In this document: in pieces, positions 1 to 8,226 of the stretch
Numbering within the stretch: position 1 is the first letter of the stretch
How the letters are laid out: each line of letters opens with the position of its first letter
Origin: Perlucidibaca sp.
GTDB taxonomy: Bacteria > Pseudomonadota > Gammaproteobacteria > Pseudomonadales > Moraxellaceae
Assembly: GCA_023265995.1 (NCBI GenBank)
Contig: JAHFSA010000010.1
Span: forward strand, 1-46,881
Direction: 5' to 3'
Length of the DNA: 46,881 nt
Position numbers and translations under genes: made by a program
Notes under the pieces: model-generated
What the model saw: only the letters and a program-made list of their open reading frames with translations
Database searches by the model: none
Told to the model about the DNA's origin: nothing

Positions 1-1
1 G

Positions 2-775
2 CTCGCCTTCGTGGCGGCCGTGGCCTTTGCCACCATCGTGGCGGTGGTCGCCGGTCTCGTGCTGGCCTCGGCTTCGGCCATGGCGCATGACCTCTATGTC
101 GGCGTCATCCGTGGCGAGCACGCCAGCCAGCAGGAGCAGATGAAGGCGGCACGCATCTCGACGCTGATCGTCGGTGCCATCGCCATCGTCATCGGCATTG
201 CCGCCAAGGGCCAGAACGTGGCTCACCTGGTCGGCCTGGCCTTCGCCGTGGCGGCCTCGGCCAATCTGCCGTGCATCCTGCTGACGCTGTACTGGAAGCG
301 CTGCAACACCGGCGGCATCATGGCCGGCATGGTGGTCGGCACCTTCACCGCGATCGCGCTGGTGCTGGTGTCGCCGAACATGACCTATCCGATCAAGGTC
401 AGGGCTGAAGCCACCAAGCTGATCGCCGAAGCTCCGGAAAAGCGGGCCGGCCTCGAGCTCAAGCTGGCTGATCCGACACTGGCCGACAAGGCACGTGCGA
501 CCACGACCAAGGCGCTGGCCAAGCTCGACAAGGACGTGGTGAAGGCGGGCGAGGATCTGGTCAAGTACGAGGGCAGGACGACCTCGATGGTGGGTCTCGA
601 AGAGCCGCTGATCAAGCTCAAGAACCCGGGCATCATCTCCATCCCCATGGGCTTCCTGTCGGTGGTTCTGGGCTCGCTGCTGTGGCGTCGTGATCGCCGT
701 GCCGAAAGCAAATGGACCGAGCTCTACGTGCGCCAGAACACCGGCATCGGTGCCAGCAAGGCCGCAGCCCACTGA
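2..775 (+). CDS. actP: Cation/acetate symporter (SSS family), 3' part
   Basis: Truncated at the left edge; the reading frame is open from base 2. It is the C-terminal part (about 257 residues) of a sodium:solute symporter, best matching ActP-type acetate permeases of the inner membrane, which take up acetate and other short monocarboxylates with Na+. Visible are several hydrophobic helices, the segment SASAMAHDLYV typical of ActP, and a WKRCN-type loop before the GGIMAGM helix. Odd point: between the last two helices (about bases 385-640) there is an unusually long charged, Ala/Lys/Glu-rich stretch of some 80 residues, where I recall only a short loop in E. coli ActP. A strong hairpin terminator follows. 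Family call is firm; the substrate is inferred. Confidence 0.85.
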   Translation, partial: LAFVAAVAFATIVAVVAGLVLASASAMAHDLYVGVIRGEHASQQEQMKAARISTLIVGAIAIVIGIAAKGQNVAHLVGLAFAVAASANLPCILLTLYWKRCNTGGIMAGMVVGTFTAIALVLVSPNMTYPIKVRAEATKLIAEAPEKRAGLELKLADPTLADKARATTTKALAKLDKDVVKAGEDLVKYEGRTTSMVGLEEPLIKLKNPGIISIPMGFLSVVLGSLLWRRDRRAESKWTELYVRQNTGIGASKAAAH

Positions 776-792
776 GGCTCTGGTTGTGAATG

Positions 793-820
793 ACAACAGG
801 CGACCTCGGTCGCCTGTTGT
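793..820. terminator. Hairpin terminator between convergent genes
   Basis: A perfect 12-bp stem (793-804 pairing with 809-820) with loop CTCG, starting 17 bases after the symporter stop codon and followed by a short T-containing tract. It can serve the symporter on the plus strand and the hydrolase ending at 892 on the minus strand. Confidence 0.75.
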
Positions 821-891
821 CGTTTCAGCGGGCAGGCGGAGTCCCGGGGCAGGTCAGTGGCGACTCCGCCAGGGCCTGCCTGCTCCGGTGC

Positions 892-1791
892 TCAGGCCGG
901 CCTGTGCTGCTGCGTGAACTTGCCGATGGCGTCGGCCAGCTCCTGCGGGCGGCTCAGCGGTGCCCAGTGCGCGGCATCGACAAAGGACTCGCTGTAGCTG
1001 GCGGCGCTGTCGCGGCAGCTCTCGAACACGGCGGGCGGCAGGAAGGGGTCGCGCTGCGCCATCAGCACATGCACGGGCACGCGGGTGCTGATCGGCTTGC
1101 CGAACAGGGTGCGCTGCAGCAGGTTGGCGCGGTAGATGCCGAGATAGCGGATGGCGTCGCCTTCCATGCCCTCGTTCTTGTGGAACTTGATATCCGGCTC
1201 GAAGTGGCCGACGAGGACGCGAAACAGGACATTGCCCAGACCGCTGAGAAAGAGCAGTTCCGGCAGCAGCGGCAGCGTGAAGAAGGTCATCAGGCTGTTG
1301 CGCACCAGCTGTCCGCCAAGCTGCAGCAGGTTGCGCGGCGTCGGGCGTGCCATGCGGCGGAGCAGATAGCTGCCGACATGTTCCAGGGCCGGAGACAGGG
1401 TCAGGAAGCCGGCGATGCGCTGCTCGCCCTCGCTGCTGCAGATGGCGTTCCAGCCGTAGATGCCGCCCCAGTCGTGACCGACCAGGTACACCTTCTGATT
1501 CGGGCTGACCGCGTCGATGACAGCGTAGAGATCGGCTATCAGCGGCTCGAAGCGGTAATGACGCATGCCGCGCAGATGCGTGGAGCTGGCGCAGCCGCGC
1601 ATGTCGAAGGCCACCACGTAGTGGGTTTTCTGCAGCGCGATGGCCACCTTCTCCCAGAACAGCGCGCGATCCGGAAAGCCGTGGGCGAGCATCACGACAT
1701 CGCGCGGATTGCCGGGGCCGGGCTTCTCGCCCCAGGTGTAGACGGCCAGAGTGGCATTTTCGGAATGTACGAACAGGTCAGGCTTGTGCAT
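892..1791 (-). CDS. Alpha/beta hydrolase, epoxide hydrolase-like
   Basis: A 299-residue cytoplasmic alpha/beta-hydrolase fold protein with no signal peptide. The oxyanion-hole motif HGFP is at residues 37-40, and the nucleophile elbow GHDWGG at 105-110 has Asp107 as nucleophile, as in epoxide hydrolases and haloalkane dehalogenases rather than Ser esterases. A likely acid is Asp248 (QRDPF) and the base is His275 (AAHWAPL), completing an Asp-Asp-His triad. The region 135-230 is the helical cap. It starts 21 bases after the stop of the DUF2306-type membrane protein gene on the same strand, so the two are probably co-transcribed. The substrate cannot be told from sequence. Confidence 0.85.
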   Translation of the reverse strand: MHKPDLFVHSENATLAVYTWGEKPGPGNPRDVVMLAHGFPDRALFWEKVAIALQKTHYVVAFDMRGCASSTHLRGMRHYRFEPLIADLYAVIDAVSPNQKVYLVGHDWGGIYGWNAICSSEGEQRIAGFLTLSPALEHVGSYLLRRMARPTPRNLLQLGGQLVRNSLMTFFTLPLLPELLFLSGLGNVLFRVLVGHFEPDIKFHKNEGMEGDAIRYLGIYRANLLQRTLFGKPISTRVPVHVLMAQRDPFLPPAVFESCRDSAASYSESFVDAAHWAPLSRPQELADAIGKFTQQHRPA

Positions 1792-1812
1792 GTCGTGATG
1801 CTCCGGAGTCGA

Positions 1813-3357
1813 TCAGTTGTGTTCGCGGGTGGCCTGGCCGTAAACCACGTAGAACATGGCCAGGAAGAGGAGGCCGCCGCTGAAGCCGACGGGAATGACG
1901 AAGCCCTGGCCGGCGCTGATGTAGTCGGCCGGCAGCTGTATCCAGCCCAGCACCTGCAAGGTGAGGGCGAACAGGGTCGGGAACGGCAGCAGGCAGAGCA
2001 GGAAGACCAGGCTTTCCTTGGCCTGCGCGATGCTGCCGTTGCGCGCGGCGGCCAGCAGCATGAGGCTGAAGCCGGTGATGACGAGGCCGTTGACCAGATA
2101 CATGGTGCCGCCGGACAGCCAGAGGTTGCCCGGGGTCAGGCCGACGTGCCAGCCGAGCAGGCAGGCGCTGATGCCGGTGATCAGCGTCAGCAGCGGTGTT
2201 GCCAGGCCGACGTCGGCGGTCGTGCCGGGGGCGGCCTGAAACTGGCGGGCGAGGGCGCGCACGGCAGTCGGGAAGGCCAGGCTGATGCTCAGCGTGAACA
2301 GGGCCAGCAGCAGCGGATGAGCACTGAAGACCTCATGCTCGTGCGTGATCAGGGAGGCGGGCATGAGTTCGGCGGCGGCGCTCATGCCGGTCAGGCCCTG
2401 GCCGGCCAGATAGAACAGCACGTTGACGATGGCGAGCACCAGCGCCGCGACCAGCAGGGCCGGGCCTGCGCGCAGGAACAGGCTGGCGCCGGCCAGCGCC
2501 AGCGCAGCGGGCTTGCGCTGGGTCATCGGGCGCGGATTCTGACGGTTGATCAGGATCAGGGCATAGGCGATCAGCAGGCACTCCGGCAGCATGACCCCCA
2601 CGGTGACCAGATTGAGGGTCTCCTGATCGAAGCCGGGAAACAGCGGCGCCAGCATCACCCAGTCGAGACGCAGCAGCGGGGCCACCAGCAGGCAGCCGAA
2701 GGACAGCGCCATCCAGGCCTGATGCTCGAACAGGCGACGCGCCTTCAGCGCCAGCATGGCCTTCACGATGGCGACGATGGCGAGCACGCCGAAGATCCAG
2801 AGGGCGATCCAGGCCACGAGATGGTCATAGATGTGATGGGGCGGTGTCAGCGCCAGGTAGAACAGGGCGATGAGCGTGGCGACCGGGGCGGTGGCGACGT
2901 AGGTCATGCCGATGGCGCGGTGCGCCTTCATGAAGCGCTTGCGGAAGGCCGGCCAGAACTGCAGGGAGCCGAACGTGACGCAGAAGACGCTGAGCAGCAC
3001 GTGCAGCATCAGCAGCAGCTGGTTGGTCTTCGGCATGGTGCTGTAGTAGAGGCCGTGCTCCAGCAGGCGCGAGTCGACGAAATGCCTGACCGAGGTCAGC
3101 TTGGACAGTCCCCAGAACTCTTCGCTGTATTTGCGTGCGTTGGCCTCGGTGGGTTCGGCGCGCAGGGTGTCAGCAGTCTCTCTGGCCTGCTCGACGACGT
3201 TGTCGCTGGTGAACGGCAGCATGAAACGGTGGCTGCCTTCGTACAGGGAAACCCAGCCGGAAGCTGCCATCGCCACGATGAGGCTGAGCAGGAAGGCGAG
3301 CGAGAGGCCTTTGCCCAGCAGGCCCGGCGGCCGAATGGATGAGGCTGTGGCGGTCAT
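1813..3357 (-). CDS. Multi-pass membrane protein, DUF2306-like
   Basis: 514 residues with about 11-12 predicted hydrophobic helices. An N-terminal anchor (residues 15-37) is followed by an extracytoplasmic stretch of about 75 residues, then the membrane-embedded part. The segment around residue 145 (KAHRAIGMTYV) resembles the HRxxG signature of DUF2306 membrane proteins. A second block of helices from about residue 300 on makes it longer than simple DUF2306 proteins, suggesting a fusion or duplication. A good ribosome binding site (GGAGG, 7 bases before ATG) supports the start. It is the first gene of a likely two-gene unit with the hydrolase downstream, under a promoter carrying an inverted repeat. 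Function unknown. Confidence 0.75.
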   Translation of the reverse strand: MTATASSIRPPGLLGKGLSLAFLLSLIVAMAASGWVSLYEGSHRFMLPFTSDNVVEQARETADTLRAEPTEANARKYSEEFWGLSKLTSVRHFVDSRLLEHGLYYSTMPKTNQLLLMLHVLLSVFCVTFGSLQFWPAFRKRFMKAHRAIGMTYVATAPVATLIALFYLALTPPHHIYDHLVAWIALWIFGVLAIVAIVKAMLALKARRLFEHQAWMALSFGCLLVAPLLRLDWVMLAPLFPGFDQETLNLVTVGVMLPECLLIAYALILINRQNPRPMTQRKPAALALAGASLFLRAGPALLVAALVLAIVNVLFYLAGQGLTGMSAAAELMPASLITHEHEVFSAHPLLLALFTLSISLAFPTAVRALARQFQAAPGTTADVGLATPLLTLITGISACLLGWHVGLTPGNLWLSGGTMYLVNGLVITGFSLMLLAAARNGSIAQAKESLVFLLCLLPFPTLFALTLQVLGWIQLPADYISAGQGFVIPVGFSGGLLFLAMFYVVYGQATREHN

Positions 3358-3423
3358 GATGAGTCCTCCAGGCGCTACAGGTTCTTGTCCTGAATGGCGC
3401 CGGCTTTGTTGTCGAGTCGGGCA

Positions 3424-3452
3424 ATACTAAGTTCTAAAAAAGAACTTATCAA
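3424..3452 (-). promoter_or_regulatory. Promoter with overlapping operator-like inverted repeat
   Basis: Read on the minus strand: -35 TTGATA (3447-3452), a 17-base spacer, -10 TAGTAT (3424-3429). A perfect 8-bp inverted repeat, TAAGTTCT-AAAAA-AGAACTTA (3428-3448), fills the spacer, as expected for a repressor operator. It lies 67 bases upstream of the DUF2306-like gene, which it should drive. The cognate regulator is not identifiable in the window. Confidence 0.6.
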
Positions 3453-3575
3453 GCGAACTGTGACACTGAAGACTGGCAATCAGGTGTGAGAGGCGTCGCG
3501 GAGGGGTGTTGCGAAAATAGGGGGGCTTCGAGAGGAGAAGCTTTCGAGGTTGTGCCGATGCGGGAGCCAGAAAGC

Positions 3576-3602
3576 AAAAAACCACGCCGAGGCGTGGTTT
3601 TT
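3576..3602. terminator. Terminator downstream of tRNA-Pro
   Basis: CCACGC (3582-3587) pairs with GCGTGG (3592-3597) around loop CGAG. It is flanked by an A run (3576-3580) and a T run (3598-3602), so it works in both directions. It lies just 3' of the tRNA on the minus strand. Confidence 0.8.
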
Positions 3603-3608
3603 CATATT

Positions 3609-3685
<77 letters not shown>

Positions 3686-3780
3686 ATTCGCATACGGCAT
3701 GCCGTTTGCGAGGCGCGCATTCTAGCACGCGTTTTGACTTTGAAAAGGGGGTGTTGTTCTTTTCTTGGTCAGTTACGTGC

Positions 3781-4743
3781 TCAGTGATTGCGCACCAGGG
3801 CCAGTCGGGCCAGATGTTCCAGGCCTTCGCGATAGCTCGAGGCCGGCAGCGGGGCGAGGGCGGCGATGGCGGCCTCGGATTCCTGGCGTGCGCGCTCGTG
3901 GCTGTATTCGAGGGCGCCGCAGCGCTGCACCAGGGTGATGATTTCCTGCAGGTGATCGAGGCCACCGGTACGGATGGCTTCGCGCACCATGTCGGCTTCC
4001 GCCGGGGTGCCGAGCAGCATGGCCTGGATCAGCGGCAGGGTGGGCTTGCCTTCGGCGAGGTCGTCGCCGACGTTCTTGCCCATGACCTCGGCCGAGCTGG
4101 TGTAGTCGAGCACGTCATCGATGATCTGGAAGGCGGCGCCGAGGTGGCGGGCGTAGGCGGCCATGGCCGGACGCAGGGCCGGAGTCGACAGCGCGGCGGC
4201 GCATTCGGCGGCAGCCTCGAACATCTTCGCGGTCTTGCCGTGGATGACTTCCAGGTAGCGTGCCTCGGTGGTGTCCGGGTCGTGCTGGTTGATCAGCTGC
4301 AGCACTTCGCCCTCGGCGATGACGCAGGTACCGTCGGCCATGATGTCGAGGATGTCCTGGCTGTTCAGGCCGGCGATCATCTGGAAGGCGCGCGACACCA
4401 GGTAGTCGCCGACCAGCACGGCGGTCGGGTTGCCCCAGCGCGCGTTGACGGTGGCGCGGCCGCGGCGCAGCGAGGATTCGTCGACCACGTCATCGTGCAG
4501 CAGGGTGGCGGTGTGCAGCATTTCGATGATGGCGGCGACGTTGACATGCTGCTCGCCGGCATAGCCGCAGGCTCGCGCGGTGAGCAGGGTCACCAGCGGG
4601 CGCAGGCGCTTGCCGCCGCTCTGCACGATGTATTCGCCGACTTCGCTGACCAGTGGCACGCGCGATTGCAGGTTGGCAGTGATGCAGGCATCGACAGCGG
4701 AGAAATCGTCCCTGACCAGATGCAGAATGTCTTTGAAGTCCAT
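3781..4743 (-). CDS. ispB: Octaprenyl (polyprenyl) diphosphate synthase
   Basis: 320 residues, the usual IspB length. A long-chain trans-prenyltransferase that adds isopentenyl units to farnesyl diphosphate to build the ubiquinone side chain. The first Asp-rich motif is DDVVD (Asp84, Asp85, Asp88), followed by the RRGR basic motif. The second is DDVLD (Asp209, Asp210, Asp213), with GKNVGDDLAEGK after it. The GGKRLRP motif at 43-49 binds diphosphate. In related bacteria ispB usually sits directly divergent from rplU; here a pilus operon on the same strand separates them, with 81 bases between the last pilin gene and ispB. ispB may have its own promoter there, but I see no convincing boxes. Confidence 0.95.
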   Translation of the reverse strand: MDFKDILHLVRDDFSAVDACITANLQSRVPLVSEVGEYIVQSGGKRLRPLVTLLTARACGYAGEQHVNVAAIIEMLHTATLLHDDVVDESSLRRGRATVNARWGNPTAVLVGDYLVSRAFQMIAGLNSQDILDIMADGTCVIAEGEVLQLINQHDPDTTEARYLEVIHGKTAKMFEAAAECAAALSTPALRPAMAAYARHLGAAFQIIDDVLDYTSSAEVMGKNVGDDLAEGKPTLPLIQAMLLGTPAEADMVREAIRTGGLDHLQEIITLVQRCGALEYSHERARQESEAAIAALAPLPASSYREGLEHLARLALVRNH

Positions 4744-4824
4744 GAGCGGGGAGTACGGCTGTCAGCGGGAAAATTGTCGCCAATGCTAACAGTCCGCGGC
4801 CACCATCACCACAGGAAAGGCTGC

Positions 4825-5280
4825 TCAGAAAGTGACCGTGGCCTGTATGGAGTCGCTGTAGCTGCCGGAGGGAGCGCTGCTCTGCCCGGCCGGTATGCGG
4901 CCGTAGACCGTGTAGTTGGTGGTGAACGGCGTCAGTATGGTGAGGATCTGCACGCTGCTGGCCAGGGCCTGGGCACCGCTGCCCCAGTAGTTGCTGTGCA
5001 GGATGTCCTTGTACAGGTTGTAGTTGAGCGCGTTGGCTCCGGCCTTGAGCTGGCGTGCCGCGGCATTGCCGCTGTTGCCGGCGGACAGCGCGATGCTGTA
5101 GCTGACCAGTTCGAGCAGGCCGGACTGGCAGGTGACGCTGATCGTGCCGGTGTTGTCGTTGGGCAGTGCCAGCACCGCGTTGTAGTTGCCGAAGGGCACC
5201 GAGGTGGCGGTCAGCGTGCAGGTCGCAGCCATTGCCGGCGCGGCCGACAGGAGCAGGCAGATCAGGGCTGGAGTACGCAT
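4825..5280 (-). CDS. Spore coat U domain pilin subunit (Csu type), second copy
   Basis: 151-residue secreted protein: signal peptide to about residue 19 (LSAAPAMAA), then one spore-coat-protein-U (SCPU) domain. Cys21 and Cys51 are placed for the conserved disulfide, and the VPFGNYN motif follows the first Cys as in Csu pilins. The C terminus ends in alternating hydrophobic residues (SIQATVTF), the usual last beta strand. It is the last gene of the four-gene operon and overlaps the usher by 19 bases. By position it corresponds to the tip subunit CsuE, but CsuE-type tips are, as I recall, about twice as long with two domains, so this may be a short tip or a second shaft subunit. Confidence 0.85.
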   Translation of the reverse strand: MRTPALICLLLSAAPAMAATCTLTATSVPFGNYNAVLALPNDNTGTISVTCQSGLLELVSYSIALSAGNSGNAAARQLKAGANALNYNLYKDILHSNYWGSGAQALASSVQILTILTPFTTNYTVYGRIPAGQSSAPSGSYSDSIQATVTF

Positions 5281-7487
5281 GTCGCCTCCGTTGCAGGGTC
5301 GTCGGCGGGCAACGTGCCGATGTGGCAGCGCCTGCCGTCCGGCAGTGTGATGTCCAGTGTAGCGCCGGCCCAGGCGGCGGGGATGTAGAGCAGGCCATCC
5401 TGGCCGCTGGGCAGGTCGGCGCTTTCATCGTTGTGCCGGATGAGGCTGCCGGCGGGCAGCAGGCTGCCGCCATCCAGACGCGCATGCCAGGCATTCAGGC
5501 GACTGCCCGATGGCTGTCGCCAGTCGACACGGCCGGCGCCACGGGGCGGGCGTACGGTCTGCTCCAGGCTGGCCGGCTGGGCATCGAGCGACAGGTCATC
5601 CAGGCCCAGTGCCAGCAGGGCCGGGTGGTAGGGCTGCAGGTCGCTGACCAGGAGCTGGCCGTGGCTGTCGGTGCGGCCCACGATCTGGTTGTTGCGATAC
5701 AGGGTGATGCCGGGCTCGCCGGCATCGACGACGATGAAGCTGTCATTCAGGCGCCGGCTCCAGAACAGGTTGCCGGGCACCCAGGCCAGCCCGGTCGACA
5801 AGCTGCCCTGCAGGCTGCGTCCGTCCGGGTTGTCGTTGACGCCGACGCTGCCGGCGCCGTATTCGCCGTTGTAGAAGGCGCCGATGCGGCTGGCGCTGCC
5901 GCGTGTGTCATCGGCCAGGTCGGCGCGCAGGCTCCAGGGATGCTCGTCCGGTTGCCAGGCCCATTGCAGCTGGCCGGCCAGTTCGCCATCGCTATCCTGT
6001 TGCAGCTGCAAGGCCAGGCTCTGCCGGCCGGGCAGGGCCTGGAACAGGCTCAGGCTGTGTGTCCAGCCCGTGCCCGGCACCTGGGTCGCGCTGATGACCC
6101 ACTGACTGCCGGAGAACAGGTGGAATTGCAGCGCCAGATTGCGCAGCTCCAGGCTGTCGCGGTCACGACGCTGCTCACGCAGCCAGCCGGCCGAGGCCTG
6201 CACGCCGGGGGTCAGGTTGAGGCCGGCCTGGAACGAGGTGCAGGTGGCGATGGCGCCGGGCTCGCGTCCCGGCTCGGCGAAGGCGCTGCTGGCATGACGC
6301 CAGCTGCCTTGCAGGCTGAGGTCGCGCGACTGCCACTCCTGGCTGGCGCCGATCTGGTAGCCGCCGCCGGCCTGGTCATCACGGGAGACGCCTCCTGTCA
6401 GTCGCGACAGGCCGGTGCTGGTGGCGCTGGCCAGTATCTCGCCCTGCAGGCCCTGACGCCCGGCCATGGCATCGGCATGGGTGCCGACGGTGAGCTGGTC
6501 ATTCAGGCCCCGGCGCCAGTCGCCGCTGGCATAGCCTTCGGCGTAGTGATCGTTGTCGCTGCCCATGCCGTGGCGCAGCCAGCCGGCATTGATGCGGTAG
6601 TCGTCGAGGCCGGCACGGAGCAGGCTGGAGCTGGTATAGAAGGGCTGGCTCAGACGGGTTTCGCGGCCCAGGGCATCGTGCGTGATGACGTCGATGCGGC
6701 CGAAGCCCTGCGGGATCAGCAAGGGCTCCATCTGATAGGGGCCGGGTGCCAGGCGGTCACGCTGGCGCAACTGGCCGTCGACATAGAGTTCGGCGACCGA
6801 TGACAGCACGGCGTCACCGGAGAGCAGCGGCAGCGGGTAGCGCGGCAGCTCCGGGCGCTGACTGAAGTCGCTGCCCCAGGATATGCCGCCGAAAACGACG
6901 CTGTCAGCGAGACTGCCGCCGCTGAGCTGGTCGCCCAGCACTACGGTTTCCCCTCGTGTCAGGATGTCGTGACGGAACTGGCTGTCCAGGCGGTGGCTGC
7001 CATCGGGCTGAAAGAGCTGGCGTGTGCGCCAGTAGCCCATGCCGGTGCTGATGCCGAGCTCGCTCAGGGCATGCAGCTGAGGGCTGCCGCCGGAAGCGGC
7101 GTAGCCGGCCAGATCGAGGTTGAGCACGGCGCCGGTGGCGGCCGGCAGGCTGCTGGCGGTTGCCTGTGGCGCCTGTGCCAGACGCTGCACCGGGAGTCTG
7201 CCGGCAAGCTGCAGGCGGGCGCGGCAGGCATCGACGTGATGCGGGATGGCATCCAGCGGCAGCCAGCGCTCGCCCTCGCCGAGGCGAGGCGCAATCGTGG
7301 GTGCGGGTTGCCCGGTCCAGTCCTGATAGGTATCGGCGGGAATCCAGATGCGGCCATTGGCATCGATCAGGATGCGCCCGTTCAGGCCGCTGTCTTCCGC
7401 ATGGCGCTGTATTTCGACCAGCTGCAGGCCGCTGCCCAGACTGCCGTGGCAGTCATGTTCGAACCACTCCGGCAGCACGGTGGCCAT
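5262..7487 (-). CDS. Outer membrane usher of a Csu-type chaperone-usher pilus
   Basis: 741 residues, a fimbrial usher of the FimD/PapC superfamily in its Csu (archaic) branch, expected to form the outer-membrane pore that assembles SCPU pilins. An N-terminal domain (to about 110) precedes the beta-barrel with typical segments: GISWGSDFSQRP, the loop SVAELYVDGQLRQR, the plug-region PYQMEPL and IDVITHDALGRET. C-terminal domains contain NNQIVGRTDSHGQLLVSDLQPY. Oddity: no signal peptide is visible. The first ATG encodes a polar N terminus, no Shine-Dalgarno precedes it, and upstream in frame is an Arg-rich stretch with no hydrophobic segment. It follows the chaperone by 8 bases. Confidence 0.88.
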   Translation of the reverse strand: MATVLPEWFEHDCHGSLGSGLQLVEIQRHAEDSGLNGRILIDANGRIWIPADTYQDWTGQPAPTIAPRLGEGERWLPLDAIPHHVDACRARLQLAGRLPVQRLAQAPQATASSLPAATGAVLNLDLAGYAASGGSPQLHALSELGISTGMGYWRTRQLFQPDGSHRLDSQFRHDILTRGETVVLGDQLSGGSLADSVVFGGISWGSDFSQRPELPRYPLPLLSGDAVLSSVAELYVDGQLRQRDRLAPGPYQMEPLLIPQGFGRIDVITHDALGRETRLSQPFYTSSSLLRAGLDDYRINAGWLRHGMGSDNDHYAEGYASGDWRRGLNDQLTVGTHADAMAGRQGLQGEILASATSTGLSRLTGGVSRDDQAGGGYQIGASQEWQSRDLSLQGSWRHASSAFAEPGREPGAIATCTSFQAGLNLTPGVQASAGWLREQRRDRDSLELRNLALQFHLFSGSQWVISATQVPGTGWTHSLSLFQALPGRQSLALQLQQDSDGELAGQLQWAWQPDEHPWSLRADLADDTRGSASRIGAFYNGEYGAGSVGVNDNPDGRSLQGSLSTGLAWVPGNLFWSRRLNDSFIVVDAGEPGITLYRNNQIVGRTDSHGQLLVSDLQPYHPALLALGLDDLSLDAQPASLEQTVRPPRGAGRVDWRQPSGSRLNAWHARLDGGSLLPAGSLIRHNDESADLPSGQDGLLYIPAAWAGATLDITLPDGRRCHIGTLPADDPATEATCVLQP

Positions 7488-7495
7488 GATGCGGC

Positions 7496-8215
7496 TCAGG
7501 GAGCTGGCGCGGACAGCGGATAGCTGCGCGAGCCTTCGGCGTCGGTCACGGTCAGGCGGCTGATGCCGGGCGGGAAGGCGGCTGGCAGTTGGACGCGCTG
7601 TTCGGCACCGGGCAGCACATAGAGCAGGGTATTCAGCGTGGTGGTCGGTGCGCCGGCTTGCTCACCCCGAATGCTTGTGATGCGGGCATGGGCATGGCCA
7701 TTGTTGCTGACGCGCAGACGTGCCGGATGATCCGGGCCGGCGGGCAGCCATTGCCAGTCCAGGCTGGCGGTGCCGGGCTGGCGGCCGGGCACGAACAGCG
7801 GTATGCCCAGGCGCAGGGCGACACGCAGGCCGTTGTCACTGCCGCTGTTGCCGGCCTCGGGAACCTCTTCGACGAAGACACGCCAGGCGCTTTCATCCAT
7901 GCCGGGTTGTGCCTGGCGGCGCCAGCCGACGCGCACCAGCTGGCGCTGTCCGGGTGGCAGGCGGAACAGGGCGGGGGTGGCGATCATGGTGTTGTCGGTG
8001 CTGTAGCTGTTGTCGCCGCCTTCCTGGCTCCAGCGCTTGACGCCGGCCTGCAGCAGCAGGGTTTCGCTGCCCTGGTTGGTCACGGTGAGCACGGTCATGG
8101 CCTTGTTCGCCGGCAGATCCAGGCGCAGCGGGCTGACGGCCAGATCGCGCGCGGACAGGGAGCCGGCCAGAAGCAGGCCGGACAAGATCGCCAGCAGGCG
8201 CGGCAAAGTCCTCAT
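7496..8215 (-). CDS. Periplasmic pilus chaperone (PapD-like, Csu type)
   Basis: 239 residues. The signal peptide runs to about residue 22 (LLAILSGLLLAGSLSA), followed by two immunoglobulin-like domains. The N-terminal domain shows the family pattern SPLRLDLPANKAMTVLTVTN, and LFRLPPGQRQLVRVGW is the strand that donates to pilin subunits. The C-terminal domain begins near residue 140. It should fold and hold SCPU subunits in the periplasm until the usher takes them. It sits between the first subunit gene (10-base gap) and the usher (8-base gap), the usual chaperone position in Csu clusters. Confidence 0.9.
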   Translation of the reverse strand: MRTLPRLLAILSGLLLAGSLSARDLAVSPLRLDLPANKAMTVLTVTNQGSETLLLQAGVKRWSQEGGDNSYSTDNTMIATPALFRLPPGQRQLVRVGWRRQAQPGMDESAWRVFVEEVPEAGNSGSDNGLRVALRLGIPLFVPGRQPGTASLDWQWLPAGPDHPARLRVSNNGHAHARITSIRGEQAGAPTTTLNTLLYVLPGAEQRVQLPAAFPPGISRLTVTDAEGSRSYPLSAPAP

Positions 8216-8226
8216 GGCGATGCGGC

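Noticed and set aside
790-3342. 850-residue open frame on the plus strand
   Set aside because: It is antisense to the hydrolase and DUF2306 genes; composition is His/Gln/Ala/Gly-rich low-complexity, typical of mirror frames in high-GC DNA, and it matches no family.
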